From Nematostella vectensis (Eukaryota; Cnidaria; Anthozoa; Actiniaria; Edwardsiidae), in the NCBI RefSeq assembly GCF_932526225.1, contig NC_064045.1:8682138-8746137 (forward strand): a stretch of DNA of 64,000 bases, written 5' to 3'. The stretch's first letter is position 1; every line of letters starts with the position of its first letter. A program made the position numbers and the translations under genes. Of the stretch, positions 51,501-62,539 are shown piece by piece. Under the pieces are notes generated by a model. The model made no database searches. It was given only the letters and a program-made list of their open reading frames with translations, and was not told where the DNA came from.

Positions 51501-54500
51501 ACGAAGCGAGCCGTGGGGTTATCCCACTCATCGCGAAAGTGCAATTTAAACATAAGTTCAGGCTCCCCTAGCGCGATCACCGGCGTCTCTCTCTCCCCTG
51601 GTTCGTCCAACCGCACAAACGTCGCGACGTTCGCTAAAAAAGAAAATGTATAGGAATCATATGTTAGGGATAGTTTCTGAGAGCACTTATTTCAAAGCAA
51701 ATTCATTACTTAAGACCTCGATATCGACCTTTGCTGTTCAACTGTGAGAGAATTCAAGGTATTGAGACTTACCTCGGAACTTTGATATCGACCATTTTTG
51801 TTTAGCCTTGAGAGAATTGCAATGTATTGAAACTTACCTTGGACCTCGATATCGACAATTGCTGTTTAGCCGTGAGAGAATTGCAATGTATTGAAACTTA
51901 CCTTGGACCTCGATATCGACCTTAGCAGAGCACAGCTCTTGTTCATTCATCACCGCGACGTAACGTAACACGTAGTGCCCAGCCTTTCCAAGCCAGAACG
52001 GCTTGAAACCAAACCTAGGAACAACCATTCAGTTACAGTCAAACCATACAATACTGCATTTATCAATATTCCCAATATTAACTATACTTCCCCCCAAATG
52101 ATACGTTATTGTATAAAAAAAATGTATAAAAAAATACCCAGTCTAACGATATTCCTAAAATATTTCACAATACAACGATATTTTTACCCTGGTTTTCTTA
52201 TCGCAAAAAGAGTTTCAACGTTTTCGAGAGAAGTTTGATTCAGTATAGCTTAGCTATGGTAAAAGGCACTTTACCGTCTAAAAAAATCAGGTACAGGATG
52301 AATTCGGAAGATCTGATGAATAAAGCACATGTCCAATGTACATTTAAAGCGTCGATATTTAAGACTTCTTCATATTAGCCTGTATATCCAATAAGTTTGA
52401 AAATGCTACCTTGTACTTACTAGAGGTCCTCACAAAAAAGGAAATGATCAGGATTATCATCATCACTCTTACCACTGAAAGTAGTGTTGACGATAACAAT
52501 GGCGATTCTGTATTTGCAGAAAGCATACCTTTCCCCCTCGATTGCCACGTCATTTTGAATAGGTGCGTGGATCTCTGGTCCCTCCACGATCTGTTTTATG
52601 CTGATCTTTTTGTTGTGCACAGCCACAATGGGCCGCGGTGGCCGCTCCCCACTGAACACCTTAACCCATGTGCCAGCGTAATCCCGATGATTCTCTCCGG
52701 CAATCCATGTCATCTTACTCAGCACATCGTTACCTTGTGTATCCTTACACACACGCACTACAATAGTTCAACGGGAATGCGTTACATGTCACGTCAACTC
52801 ACTCAGCACATCGTTACCTTGTGTATCCTTACACACACACACTACAATAGTTCAACGAGAATGCGTTACATGTAACGTCATCATACTAAGCACATCGTTA
52901 CCTCATAAATCCTTACACAAACACACTACAATTGTACAATGAGAATGCGTTATATGTCACGTCATCTTACTCAGCACATCGTTACCTTGTGTATCCTAAC
53001 ACATACGCACTACAATAATACAACGATAATGTGTTACATGTCACGTCATCTCATTCAGCACATCGTTACCTTGTAGATCCTTACACACACGCACTCCAAT
53101 AGTACACCGAGAATGCGTTACATGTCACGTCATCATACTAAGAACATCGTTACCTCGTAGATCCTTACACACACGCACTACAATAGTACAACGAGAATGC
53201 GTTATATGTCACGTCATCTCACTCAGCACATCGTTACCTTTTCTATCCTTACACACACGCACTACAATAGTACAACTAGAGTGCGTTACATGTCACGTCA
53301 ACTCACTCAGCACATCATTACCTTGTGTATCCTTACACACACGCACTACAACAGTACACCGAGAATGCGTTATATGTCACGTCATCTCACTCAGCACATC
53401 GTTACCTTTTCTATCCTTACACACACGCACTACAATAGTATAATGGGAATGTCACGCATACCAGATTTAGGAAGCATCTGTTTCTCGGAGCTGAAGACCT
53501 TTTTTAGTGTGTTTGAATCTGGAATGTCAACAATGCGAGAAATGGGTTTTTCCTCTTGCTGGTCATGGTAAACCTGCGGTGGAAAAATAGGAACACTGTC
53601 ATCGAGTAATACGTTAACAGCTTCTCTAGAGTCAGTATAACCTGTCATTTAAGTAATTCGACAAAAAAAAGAATGCCCGACATGACGGAAAAACATGACG
53701 TGGCGCTTCAAATAAGCCCATTTCACATCGAATAAGGAGGAGAATTTCTCTGAGTACTTAGTAACTAATAGCAAACAAAATATCAAGTGCGACTTTTTTT
53801 TAAATTGATGCGACTTTTTGTAAAGGGTCATTTAAATTTGAGCTTTTCTTTCCTGAACTGATACACAGGGCAATGATGATCAAGGAAAAAATATCAGTCC
53901 GTAATACAAGGAACCTATAGCCATTGTAAGAAATTGTGTGTTCTCTCTCTATCTGGAATTGCGCGTTTTCCAGGTTTTTCCGTCATGTCAGAATGCCCAA
54001 GCTTTTAGATGCAGCGAGATCGGCGGTTAAGCCCCCGACAAAAAGGGTTCAGATTGATGACGTACAACGAGTGTCACTTAGCTTTTTCTTACGCTAAGTA
54101 CATCACCTTCTTGAATTTTTACATCGTCGTCGGTGTAAATCGTGCGGTCCCTAGTTCTGCGGGAAACACAACAACTGTGGTCCGATTGCCATGGTTCCTA
54201 AAATGGGCGTGGTCACAAGACCTGCCGGCTCTACGGTGCAAACCCGACTTACCACACAACAAAAGACACAGAAGACTATAATCCATTCCAGGTAGCCACA
54301 CTCACCTCCTCCGGCTGCCTGATAACCACCACCTTGTCATAGTCATGTTTGCGGGCTGCCTGTGTAAAGTAGAGGACGCGCCCATAGATGAGAGGCTTGG
54401 TATTCAGCTTGACTATGTCTCCTTGAGTGTAGCGCTGCTCTCTGCTGTTTCCTTCAGCGTCACATGTGGTCAAACGGATCGTTTTGTAGTAGGTTTCGCC

Positions 54501-57500
54501 ATCGACGTCACTTCCTGGCTGCCCTGGCACAAGGCCCTCAAAAACCACCTAAAAGAAGAAAACATAAAAAAGGTAATACTAGAATGGGCCGTTTTCCAGT
54601 ATTGTGTGATTTGAGCGCCAGGCAGAACAGTGTTTGTTTACAGCCGTCTCGAAACTATTTTCTTCCAGGATTCTTGGGTATTTGTTACCTCTTTATCTAA
54701 GTGCTTATGGCAGCTTTCTAGCCAGGCGTTGAACTCTTTTGGGAGGCGGCGATCAGCCGTCGCGTCTTCTAGCGCGCTGGATAGGTCCTTGCGCTCATCA
54801 AGTAATATCTTCAGCTTGTTGTTGGAAATGGGCGTGTGACGGTTGAAGAATAAGATGCCCTTTAGGCGGCGATAGCACATGTCTGGTAAGACATCACGTT
54901 GCTTCTTGGTCCGTTGCATGGGCGGTGAGCAGAATTCTAGCCTGAGGTGACAAGACGGGGAAAGGGGAACTATAAGATATTGAGCCATATTGAGTATTAC
55001 CCACGCACGCCTTTTCTTGAATACTACATCTACTACTATTTTTATCTATCTAGACCCTTTGCTTATGCATGCAGGCTTTCTTTACCTCGGCTACCGCTGC
55101 ATATAGAATAAAGGCGTAGTTCCTGCAAGAATTATAACAGACCATCTCTTTTTTTTGTATAGCAATAACTTACCTTATGCACATAAGTTAAGGCATGTGC
55201 GTCTGTGAATTATAGCCTTATTAACTTATGAACGTAAGAAAAATACTCCTAACAAGAACCTACAGCACTCATCCTATGTTATCCCTACTAACCTATGCAC
55301 GTAAGATAAAGGCGCCAGTCGTCCCTGCCAGAAACACTCGAATATGGGCTCCGACTCTCCGTCCTCGTCCAGCTCTCGAGGGTTCGTCTCCTGGCCCGAC
55401 TCGTGTGGGTAGTACATCACCACACCCTGGATAAATCACAAAAATGACGGGGTGGTGATAACAATGGTGTTGAGGTGGTGGTAGTGATAATGCAGGAGAT
55501 GGTTAGGGTAATGAAGATGATGGTTATCGCAACAATGACGGGGTAGTGATAACAATGGCAACAAAATATAAGCTAACACAACCTTACAATTTGAATTTTG
55601 TAATTTTTTGCTCCTGTCGATGGTAATGGAAATGGAGATTATTAGGGAAAAATATAACTTTATACGATAATAGAATAATGGATGATTCAATATGACATAT
55701 AACATGGCGTAATGCGACACTGACGAAAACGACGGTGGAAATGATGATGATATAGTGAAGATAATGATGGCTATGCTAACGTTGATAAACCTGGTTACCT
55801 GCACTATTTGCGGCATTTCAAGACCAGGAACTTTAAGCGTCAGCTTGAAAGGAAACCACTCCTTTGCGTTATTTTGGTAGCGTGACTCTAAATCATCTGT
55901 GATGTCACGCAATGCAACGGAGCGTGTGTTGCGCCCATCTCCAAAGAGCACTTCGATGTCGACCTTCCTGAAACATGTGTCACCCACGTCCACCTACAAA
56001 AAAGAACAAATCAAGAAGAAGATCAAGACATGTATATGTACAAAACAAGTATCACCGACAAGGTGTTAGCTCCATATTGTTGAAATCTACAAATCTATAT
56101 ATCATAAAGACGTCGGTTCCCCTTATACCATTTGATCTTCTACACAGAGGATGAAGACAACCTCATGTTACCACTACAGCCGGTCTCGCCCCACAAGTAG
56201 AAGTGGTACACATACCCAAAACTACACGCGCTAAGCTGCAGGTCAGGTATTATCCCCCACAACCACTAACCATTAGCCTGGAGGATGAAGGCAACCTCAT
56301 GTTACCACTACAGCCAGTCTCGCCCCACAAGTAGAAGTGGTACACATACCCAAAACTACACGCGCTAAGCTGCAGGTAAGGTATTATCCCCCACAAACAC
56401 TAACCATTAGCCTGGAGGATGAAGGCAACCTCATGTTACCACTACAGCCGGTCTCGCCCCACAAGTAGAAGTGGTACACATACCCAAAACTACACGCGCT
56501 AAGCTGCAGGTAAGGTATTATCCCCCACAACCACTAACCATTAGCCTGGAGGATGAAGGCAACCTCATGTTACCACTACAGCCAGTCTCGCCCCACAAGT
56601 AGAAGTGATACACATGCGCCAAGCTGCGAGTAAGGTGTCGGCCACCATCAGCTTTCATATATTCCATGTGAGAGTCTTTAATACCGGTGATCACCACGTA
56701 AGTGAACTGACTGAACTTCTTCTCTGACTCAACCTGATGAAGGAAAATCGAAAAATTGTTTGGCTTGAGTCAGCAAGTTTCCACACTAGACATTTAACTA
56801 ATGTAATTCAAATGGTCAAATAAGAACAATAACGACCTTAGTGCGAACGTTTCGTTCCCGTCAGAACTTAATTTTTTTGTAAAAAAAGGGGCAAGATATG
56901 AAAGACAGTATGATTTTTTTCTTTTCTTTCGCTGCCGTGCTCATTGTGCATCATCGATGCTTAAAATGGCACTTCCACAGTTTAAGACTTATCTGAACCG
57001 CTATTTCAGAGCTAAAAACAAATGTGAATATGCGAAATGACCCAAGCATTCGGCTTTGAACAAATAGACAAAGGCGATATGGTGGTATGTCCTTCTCATA
57101 GATGGAAACGGATTTTAAAATAAAAACAGATGAGCTAAAAACAGATAAAATTATACGAAATGATCAAAATAACCATCCAGGCGAATTAAATAGGCTCTGG
57201 ACAGTTAGACAAAGGCGAGATGGTGGTATGTCTTTCTAACATAACGTGGATGGAAACGGATTCAAAAATACACTTCGAGGTGGGACTCTCTTACCAGCTC
57301 CTTAAGGCATCTCTGCTCCTCGTCCAACTCTAGGGTAGACGTATCGCCCGTGTTTCGGATGCATCTGTAGTCCTCGAACACAGGTTTACCCTCATCTGCT
57401 CGCTGGTGGAGCTTCTCCTGTGATGAAGCCAAAAGAACTTTTGGGGTCAGGCATGAAAGTGATAAATAAACGAGTTTCGTGTCAATGAACCCCGTGCAAA

Positions 57501-60500
57501 CAAAACTTACATCAGACAGTGTTGCTAACACCGTTATGCTTGGTTGACCACAAGGTAAGGGAAATTTTGGACAAGCAGCATTGCTAGAACTGTCTATGGT
57601 GCTATAAAGCCCATATAAACAGCACTTACATCAGTCAGAGTGTTGCTAACACCGCTATGCTCGGTTCACCACAAGGTAAGGGAAATTTTGGACCAGAAGT
57701 AGGCTGATTTGTCCAGCATTGCTAGAACTGTTTATAGGGCTTAAAGAATGTCGATCAACTACTACTTTGTTATTGTTTATAATTGAAAATACAACGGTTT
57801 AATCACAGAGCCACTTTAAAATAACAATCTACGAATAAAGTCTGATATGTTATTGACGATATTTGATTAAAAAATCTTGGTTACTCGCTTGAATTAGCCG
57901 ATGGAAATGGATGCTTTGTGTGAGCCGGCAGCATGAAATGGCGGCGTGATTGACTTAATTTAAGCTGTGTCTTGCATAAGTCGAATAGCGACTGCTTTAG
58001 GCAGCCTCGTAGTTCAGCATTCAGGGTATATACGGACGACTAGTTAAATATACCTCCCAGATGCATTGCTTTACACGCAAATGACAGATTTCAAGACCTG
58101 TAAAGGTCTTGAAAAAAAAAGGCAACCAGAGCCTTTATTAGTCGTACCTTTGATATCGTGATCTCCGTTACATATGGACACTCTACCCTTTTAGTTACCA
58201 CCTTGATACGGTCACCGAGGTAGAACCCCTAAAAGAGACAAGTATACTTTAAATCCAAAAAACAAAAATGTTAATTTTTAGTATAAACAGAATTCCTACC
58301 ACTGCTGACTTTTTTTTAGTCTTTTCGACTAAAGTAAACGAGCGACAGAGAAAGCTCTGCGCAGCAGGGTACTGTAATATGGGTTAACTGAAAATGTCTT
58401 TCTCTTATAATCTATTCTAGAACGATATTCTTTTTTATAAATCGATAGGGCGTCGTTCATGGGTAGCCTGGAAGTCGGCTTTGTTTTTGCGTGTTTTTAA
58501 CAATAGAAATCTTTAGGCGCGCAAAGTGAAAAAAACTACTGGATGGGCTTGCAGATGGATGACTAGACCTCGGCCGTTTCGAGTTCAAAATCAAAATATT
58601 TCTGAATAACGCAATATGAAAGCTGACTAGCAGATTAGTTAAATAGTGTTATATATTGTAACGGATCGAGTAGAAAAATGACGTAGATTGTACTTGTGGA
58701 ACTCAAAGACACATATCTCCCATCCTCCAAATGTACCGACGAAGTGCGGGGCTTGAGATGAGCTTATCTATTTTTGTGACGTCACAGTTTTGTGCCCAGG
58801 TTTTTCCGGAGTCTTTTCAAAATGTCGTCATTCGCTACCAGGTTCATCGCCGACATTTTCTTAAACGAAGTAGACGGCCAGTGCTGAAAAATGTAAGACT
58901 ACTTCCACGCCGTTAAACTAGCCTTTTTGTTTTGAAATGGCGGCTATTTAGCGATGAACTGTTACATTTTGGCAAATGTTAAGAAAACTAGCGCAAATAA
59001 AGCTAAGGCTATAATTTTCTTCATGAATTTTCTTCATGCGCATACGTTGTTCACCATTTCGTTTAAGAAAATGTCGGCGAAGAACCTGGTAACGAGGCTG
59101 GTGGCATCACACTTCGAAATACCTACCACAGGACACCCGGTCAGATCGCCCAGGCCTTAACTGGTATAGGTATACTCACTGCCTGCGTGGCTCCCACTCC
59201 AAACTTGGAGATCATTCCGTCTAGGAATGCAGGGGTCTGGTCCACCTGGTCAGGCTCTAGGCCCCTGTCGGCCTGCGACAGGAAATACGTAGCGAAGGCC
59301 TTGAGGCCCTCGTAAAACATCCCCTGGCCATTGTCGAAAACTACGGCAACCCTCTGAAACATAAGGCACAGTCATTACATAAGTACGGTAGCTAATAGTA
59401 GCCTTTCAGACCTTCGAAAAGAAGACCAAAGCTCGCGAAATTCGCTATACAGGGCTTATTCGCTATATCCGGTAGAGCACCTTTGGCGCCAAAATCTCAA
59501 AATCTTGAAATCGAGTCAGGCAAAGCTTCCCTGTTTCCAAAACCAGTGAAATACAAAGAAAGGAGGCCCGCAAAAGAATGAAATGGATTGTCAGAAAATT
59601 CTTGATAGAAACCATAAAGGCCGAGTTTAATGACTTGAAAAAAGAGAAACAAAACAAAATAACTCATACAGTAACTTATGTAAGCAGTACAAAAAGCCTA
59701 GGTTAGCTCTTAGTCAAAGCAGAGAAGATTCAATAAATCGCGTAAAAAATACGCAAGTACGCCACCGCGGGTTAGAAAAAGGTAACCACAAAAGCAACAG
59801 AGAAAACACTGATGTTTGGTTTGGAGTGATGGTCCACAAATAAATAACAGAGGAACCTCAATATGATAACAACGAACACCAACGCCGCCGAAAAATGTTA
59901 TACATAGGTGCCTAGTTAATAATATTTCAATTATGGAATTTGGCTGAAGAATTTAAAATCGGGGCTTTTTAAAATGTTCATTATATAGAGGGTGTCGCTG
60001 GGCCCATGGTACTATCTTTTGTGTCCGTTGCTAGGGAAATTTGTTTGTTTTATAAAAGCTTCTGGTTTTTTTGTCAAATCTCTTGGAACTTTCAACATAA
60101 AGTGTTTTAGACCTTAATGACACAAGTGATGACGTCATCTGACCCCGCCCATGGTCACGTGACCCAGAACAGAAAAACGTGTCGGAGAAGCAACTGTTCA
60201 AATCTAACATAATTTTTTTTTGCAGAAATATTTTAACATCACTATTTTCTAAAACTTCACGCATCGGATTTGCGAAATTTTGATACCGCGAGAAATGCGA
60301 ATTTTTATTTGGTAATAACTTTTTCATTACTTCAAAAATCCCATGCGCTAAGTTGTTAGGAATGGTAATATCAATGGTTTGAATGAAACAAAATTCACAA
60401 TTGTTGTAAAATGCTCAAAATTAACGTGATTTTCTCGCGCGGAAATGGCCGCCATCTTGTTTTTTCGCCATCTGTTTTTATTCTCGAAAAAACATATAAA

Positions 60501-62292
60501 AATTGCATTTTCTTCTACAAAATGTCGAAAGTTTATATTAATCTCTTGGGAAAAAAAGAAAATTAAAACTGGAGTTTCGAAAAAAAATAAAAAATAAAAA
60601 TAAAAACTCGACCGGGGATTGAACCCGAAACACTTGCTTACGAGTCAAAGCTGCTAACCACTGGGCCACGGAATCAAGTTGGAAGGCGCGAACACAGTTT
60701 CGTAGCAACGAGATAATACCATAGGCCCTTAATGAAGGTCCGGTAATGAAGGTCCCACTGCATATATTTTTATGAAGTATGCTAGGGTCTCATACATCTT
60801 TCGAATGGATCTGCAACTTTATATTCCTCTCAAGGTCTCTCTCGTGGTTGTTGTTGGTGGCCTGTATGCTGTTGTCGATGAACTCACAGAAGGCCTGGTA
60901 ACTGGCTGCAATATAGGGGGAAAAGGTCACTACTGTATCAACCCTAACCCTGCATGAAGTACTGAGCGTGGGGTCATCCGTGACGTACTGACGAAAAATA
61001 AAACACTTCATCACACTACTGTAACAGCTTTAGAGTCAGAAGATAAAAATCCGTTTTTGTTCTTTTGGGGGTGGTGAGATTTTTTATCAGAAAACTCACC
61101 CACCCCCACCCCACCCCAGAAAAAATTCAGGACCACTTTCTCGGATTTCGCACCCCCATCAAAAATCTTGGTTACGGATCTGGCAACACAGTAGCTGTCA
61201 ACTTGGACAGAAATCTTGTGAAATCGGGTGAAATACAGTAAATATGTTAAACAAACCCAAAAGAGCCAATGCGGGTGAATACAAAGAATTTAAACATTCT
61301 CACAAAAAAATTAGGCTTGTGATAGTCCAAAATCTTGTAACGCCCGCCTAATGCGGGCGAAGTGACAGCTATGGCACTATCCCATGGGGTGTTTAAATAG
61401 CTCCAGCATCGCTGGACCAGTGTCTCCCCACAATTTCTGGGCTGTTTTCCAGCGACATAAAGGTCATGAGCTCCATTAAAACTCGGTACTTACAGACAAA
61501 GTGGTAATTGCCACTTTGCGTCAGGGCATTAGGATGGACGTCATATCGTAACAGTTCGTAACGTGGCTTCTTCAAAGTGAACTCTTCTGTCCTGTTTGCA
61601 CGGACCTACAACAAAATAGGGTGGGCACTTTAAAAGTGGTTGCTTTTACCTCTTGAATCATGCAAACAATCAAACTTGGAAATTTGATTTATGACTGTTT
61701 ACCATAAGCTTTGCAATAACTACTCTAAAACCCAAAAGGGTACGCTTTGGCTTGCATAGGAACAAATACCGTAAATGCTTAAATACACTCCGGGGGGGTT
61801 AAATTTCGATGGTCCGTGGGGGGAGGGGGTTGGGGCAGAGGGTAGGTGACGTGTTCAATAGATAAGGGGCGTTTATTATAACCTAACAATATAACAAACC
61901 AAAGTATAGCAAGGTTCTGATTTCAGTCAAGGCAAATAAATTTCATTTGTATTACTGGAATTCCTATGTTGCTTGTTTTTCAGCTGGTAGGGAGGGGAGC
62001 AGGGTAGGGTAAGGGGGTTAATAGAGGGGGGCGTTCAATACAAACTTGTGAGCTTAGGGGAAGCGTTCTTTAGATAGGGGTCGTTTATTATGATGAGTTG
62101 ATTTTGATTTTTTTTTCTTATACAATGCCAAGTCTCACTCAAATGAATCAAACAAATTGTATGGGTTCAGGAGTAAATGGGTTCATCTTCAGTTCATCTT
62201 ACCAAAAACCACGTTTCTACCCGGCCATCAAGAATCTCTCTGAAGCTGTCAGATGTAACTTCAGTAAAGTCGCTATCAGCTATGCTAAATGT
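36520..62292 (-). CDS. SMCHD1: SMCHD1 orthologue (structural maintenance of chromosomes flexible hinge domain protein 1), first exon(s) missing
   Basis: Exons (minus): 62292-62203, 61605-61494, 60905-60796, 59353-59180, 58228-58148, 57417-57295, 56733-~56585, 55993-55799, 55426-55293, 54941-54689, 54548-54306, 53573-53462, 52757-52529, 52014-51902, 51633-51449, 50847-50682, 49742-49519, 49332-48943, 48423-48288, 47770-47596, 47053-46878, 46493-46297, 43953-43831, 43519-43412, 43191-42900, 41711-41664 (tentative), 41113-40844, 40547-40479, 40160-39864, 39278-39066, 38722-38571, 37554-37379, 36736-36520. Phases agree throughout except at the 3' end of the seventh, which lies in a repeat. About 1,900 aa are covered (human protein about 2,000). 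SMCHD1 is a nuclear chromatin protein: a GHKL ATPase plus an SMC-type hinge that dimerises and binds nucleic acid, used in gene silencing in mammals. Order and motifs match along the whole length. Role in a cnidarian is inference. Confidence 0.9.
37945..38600 (-). repeat. 77-bp minisatellite copied from an SMCHD1 exon-donor junction (hinge exon)
   Basis: On the minus strand each unit repeats the exon end ACCATGGT.ATCGATGACTT through CTCAGGAC.G|GTA.ATATTGATGG and then intron. The true exon end (38,571) is the right-most unit. About eight copies follow in the intron. Confidence 0.85.
39370..39505. repeat. Dispersed repeat fragment
   Basis: Contains CACAGCCACGCCC.T.{3}GGTCATTTC. The same module is at about 62,925-63,045. 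Class not recognised. Confidence 0.5.
40233..40369. mobile_element. Small inverted-repeat element (MITE-like)
   Basis: The left end CATCTTACCACGACTCTTTG and inner CATGAAACCGAG are matched by the right-end reverse complement CATCCCACAACTTTTCGC and CATGAAACCGAG. It lies in an SMCHD1 intron. No coding capacity. Confidence 0.55.
41987..42235. mobile_element. Tc1/mariner-type MITE, copy 2
   Basis: TIRs start AAGCCGCATAGACACCAGTT and are flanked by TA. Closely related to the copy at 16,435. It lies in an SMCHD1 intron. Confidence 0.8.
44030..44640 (+). repeat. 23-bp minisatellite (about 26 copies)
   Basis: Unit TTCGCCCACGCATCAAGAGTTAC with G/C variation (GCATC/GGATC). Intronic in SMCHD1, upstream (minus strand) of the exon at 43,953. 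Not evidently derived from an exon junction. Confidence 0.95.
45440..46296 (-). repeat. 51-bp minisatellite copied from an SMCHD1 exon-donor junction
   Basis: The unit GCCATGGATAGCGTATGTAT... includes the first intron bases and about 10 exon bases of the exon ending at 46,297. Its donor ACG|GTAAGTAGC has become ACG|GCATGTAGC in the copies. About 17 copies. Open frames across it on either strand are artefacts. Confidence 0.8.
46772..46930 (-). repeat. About 54-bp tandem copies of an SMCHD1 exon-donor junction
   Basis: Units hold the exon end CAAGGACTCCATCAGAATCA...GAAACCAG plus donor GTATGTAGG. The working copy is the one joined to the exon at 46,878; at least two extra copies follow in the intron. 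Confidence 0.8.
47887..48247. mobile_element. PIF/Harbinger-type MITE
   Basis: The TIRs TGCCTGGTGCACCCTAGTGA and the reverse complement of GTCACTAGTGTGCACCAGGCA match closely. Flanking TTA is duplicated (47,884-47,886 and 48,248-48,250), the 3-bp TSD typical of PIF/Harbinger. Length 361 bp. Intronic in SMCHD1. Confidence 0.8.
50414..50720 (-). repeat. 62-bp minisatellite copied from an SMCHD1 exon-donor junction
   Basis: On the minus strand each of five units holds the exon end GTGACGTCATCTTCCAAGTT CGCCTTAAGGAGG followed by the donor GTAAGTAAAGG. The unit at 50,682 is the real exon end. All copies keep an intact donor. Confidence 0.9.
51714..51912 (-). repeat. About 64-bp tandem copies of an SMCHD1 exon-donor junction
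   Basis: Three copies of GTCGATATCGAGGTCCAAG|GTAAGTTTC (minus strand) follow the exon ending at 51,902. They become more diverged with distance. Confidence 0.8.
52700..53445 (-). repeat. About 84-bp minisatellite copied from an SMCHD1 acceptor-exon junction
   Basis: Unlike the other arrays, this one lies upstream of an exon. Each unit holds the 3' end of the intron (CTATTGTAG) and the start of the exon (TGCGTGTGTGTAAGGATAC...). The right acceptor is that of the exon starting at 52,757. About nine copies. Confidence 0.85.
56146..56640 (-). repeat. 134-bp tandem copies of an SMCHD1 exon 3' end
   Basis: Unit starts repeat every 134 bp (56,151; 56,285; 56,419; 56,553). Each holds TACTTGTGGGGCGAGACTGG, which is the coding end of the seventh mapped exon (YHFYLWGETG). 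The true donor of that exon cannot be fixed within the array. Confidence 0.85.
57500..57740. repeat. Two-copy direct repeat in an SMCHD1 intron
   Basis: GTTGCTAACACCG.TATGCT and CACAAGGTAAGGGAAATTTT occur twice, about 120 bp apart. The second copy leads into the dispersed repeat shared with about 22,865. Confidence 0.7.
58832..59095. mobile_element. Foldback element with 37-bp arms
   Basis: Arms at 58,832-58,868 and 59,059-59,095 are inverted copies with only two differences (core CGCCGACATTTTCTTAAACG). They flank about 190 bp. Intronic in SMCHD1. Confidence 0.75.
60604..60675 (-). tRNA. tRNA-Thr(CGT)-like sequence, probable pseudogene or SINE head
   Basis: On the minus strand it has a good box A (TGGCCCAGTGGTTAGCA), an anticodon loop CTCGTAA (CGT, Thr) and a box B (GGGTTCAATCC). 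The acceptor arms do not pair and the anticodon stem has a mismatch, so a working tRNA is unlikely. A T-rich tract follows, as at the end of Pol III transcripts. It may be a tRNA-derived SINE. Confidence 0.6.
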
Positions 62293-62539
62293 CTGCAGAA
62301 AATAACAAAAACAAAAGTCAACTGCTAGTAGTCGGTCACTCAAACAGGAGAAAAAAAATCATGAGTTTATAAAGTTTAACATGAGAAGTAGAATATCAAA
62401 CATTATCAAATCAATTAATCACCAAGGGGATAGGGAACACATAAAATAATTTGGTAAAAGAGAAACATGCATCGAGGGCAGGGATCGCATTATGAAATTG
62501 CGATAAAACGGAAATTTCAAAAATATAAAGGGAGTAGAG

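Larger units (their letters stand above)
57295..62292 (-). other. SMCHD1: SMCHD1 N-terminal block: Ubl-like segment and GHKL ATPase motifs
   Basis: The first exon seen ends the ubiquitin-like segment (SFREILDGRVETWFL). The ATPase motifs follow: CEFIDNSIQAT with the catalytic-type Glu and Asn (60,905-60,796), VVFDNGQGM (DxGxG motif) and FGVGATQA (59,353-59,180). All key GHKL residues expected for ATP binding are present. Confidence 0.85.
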
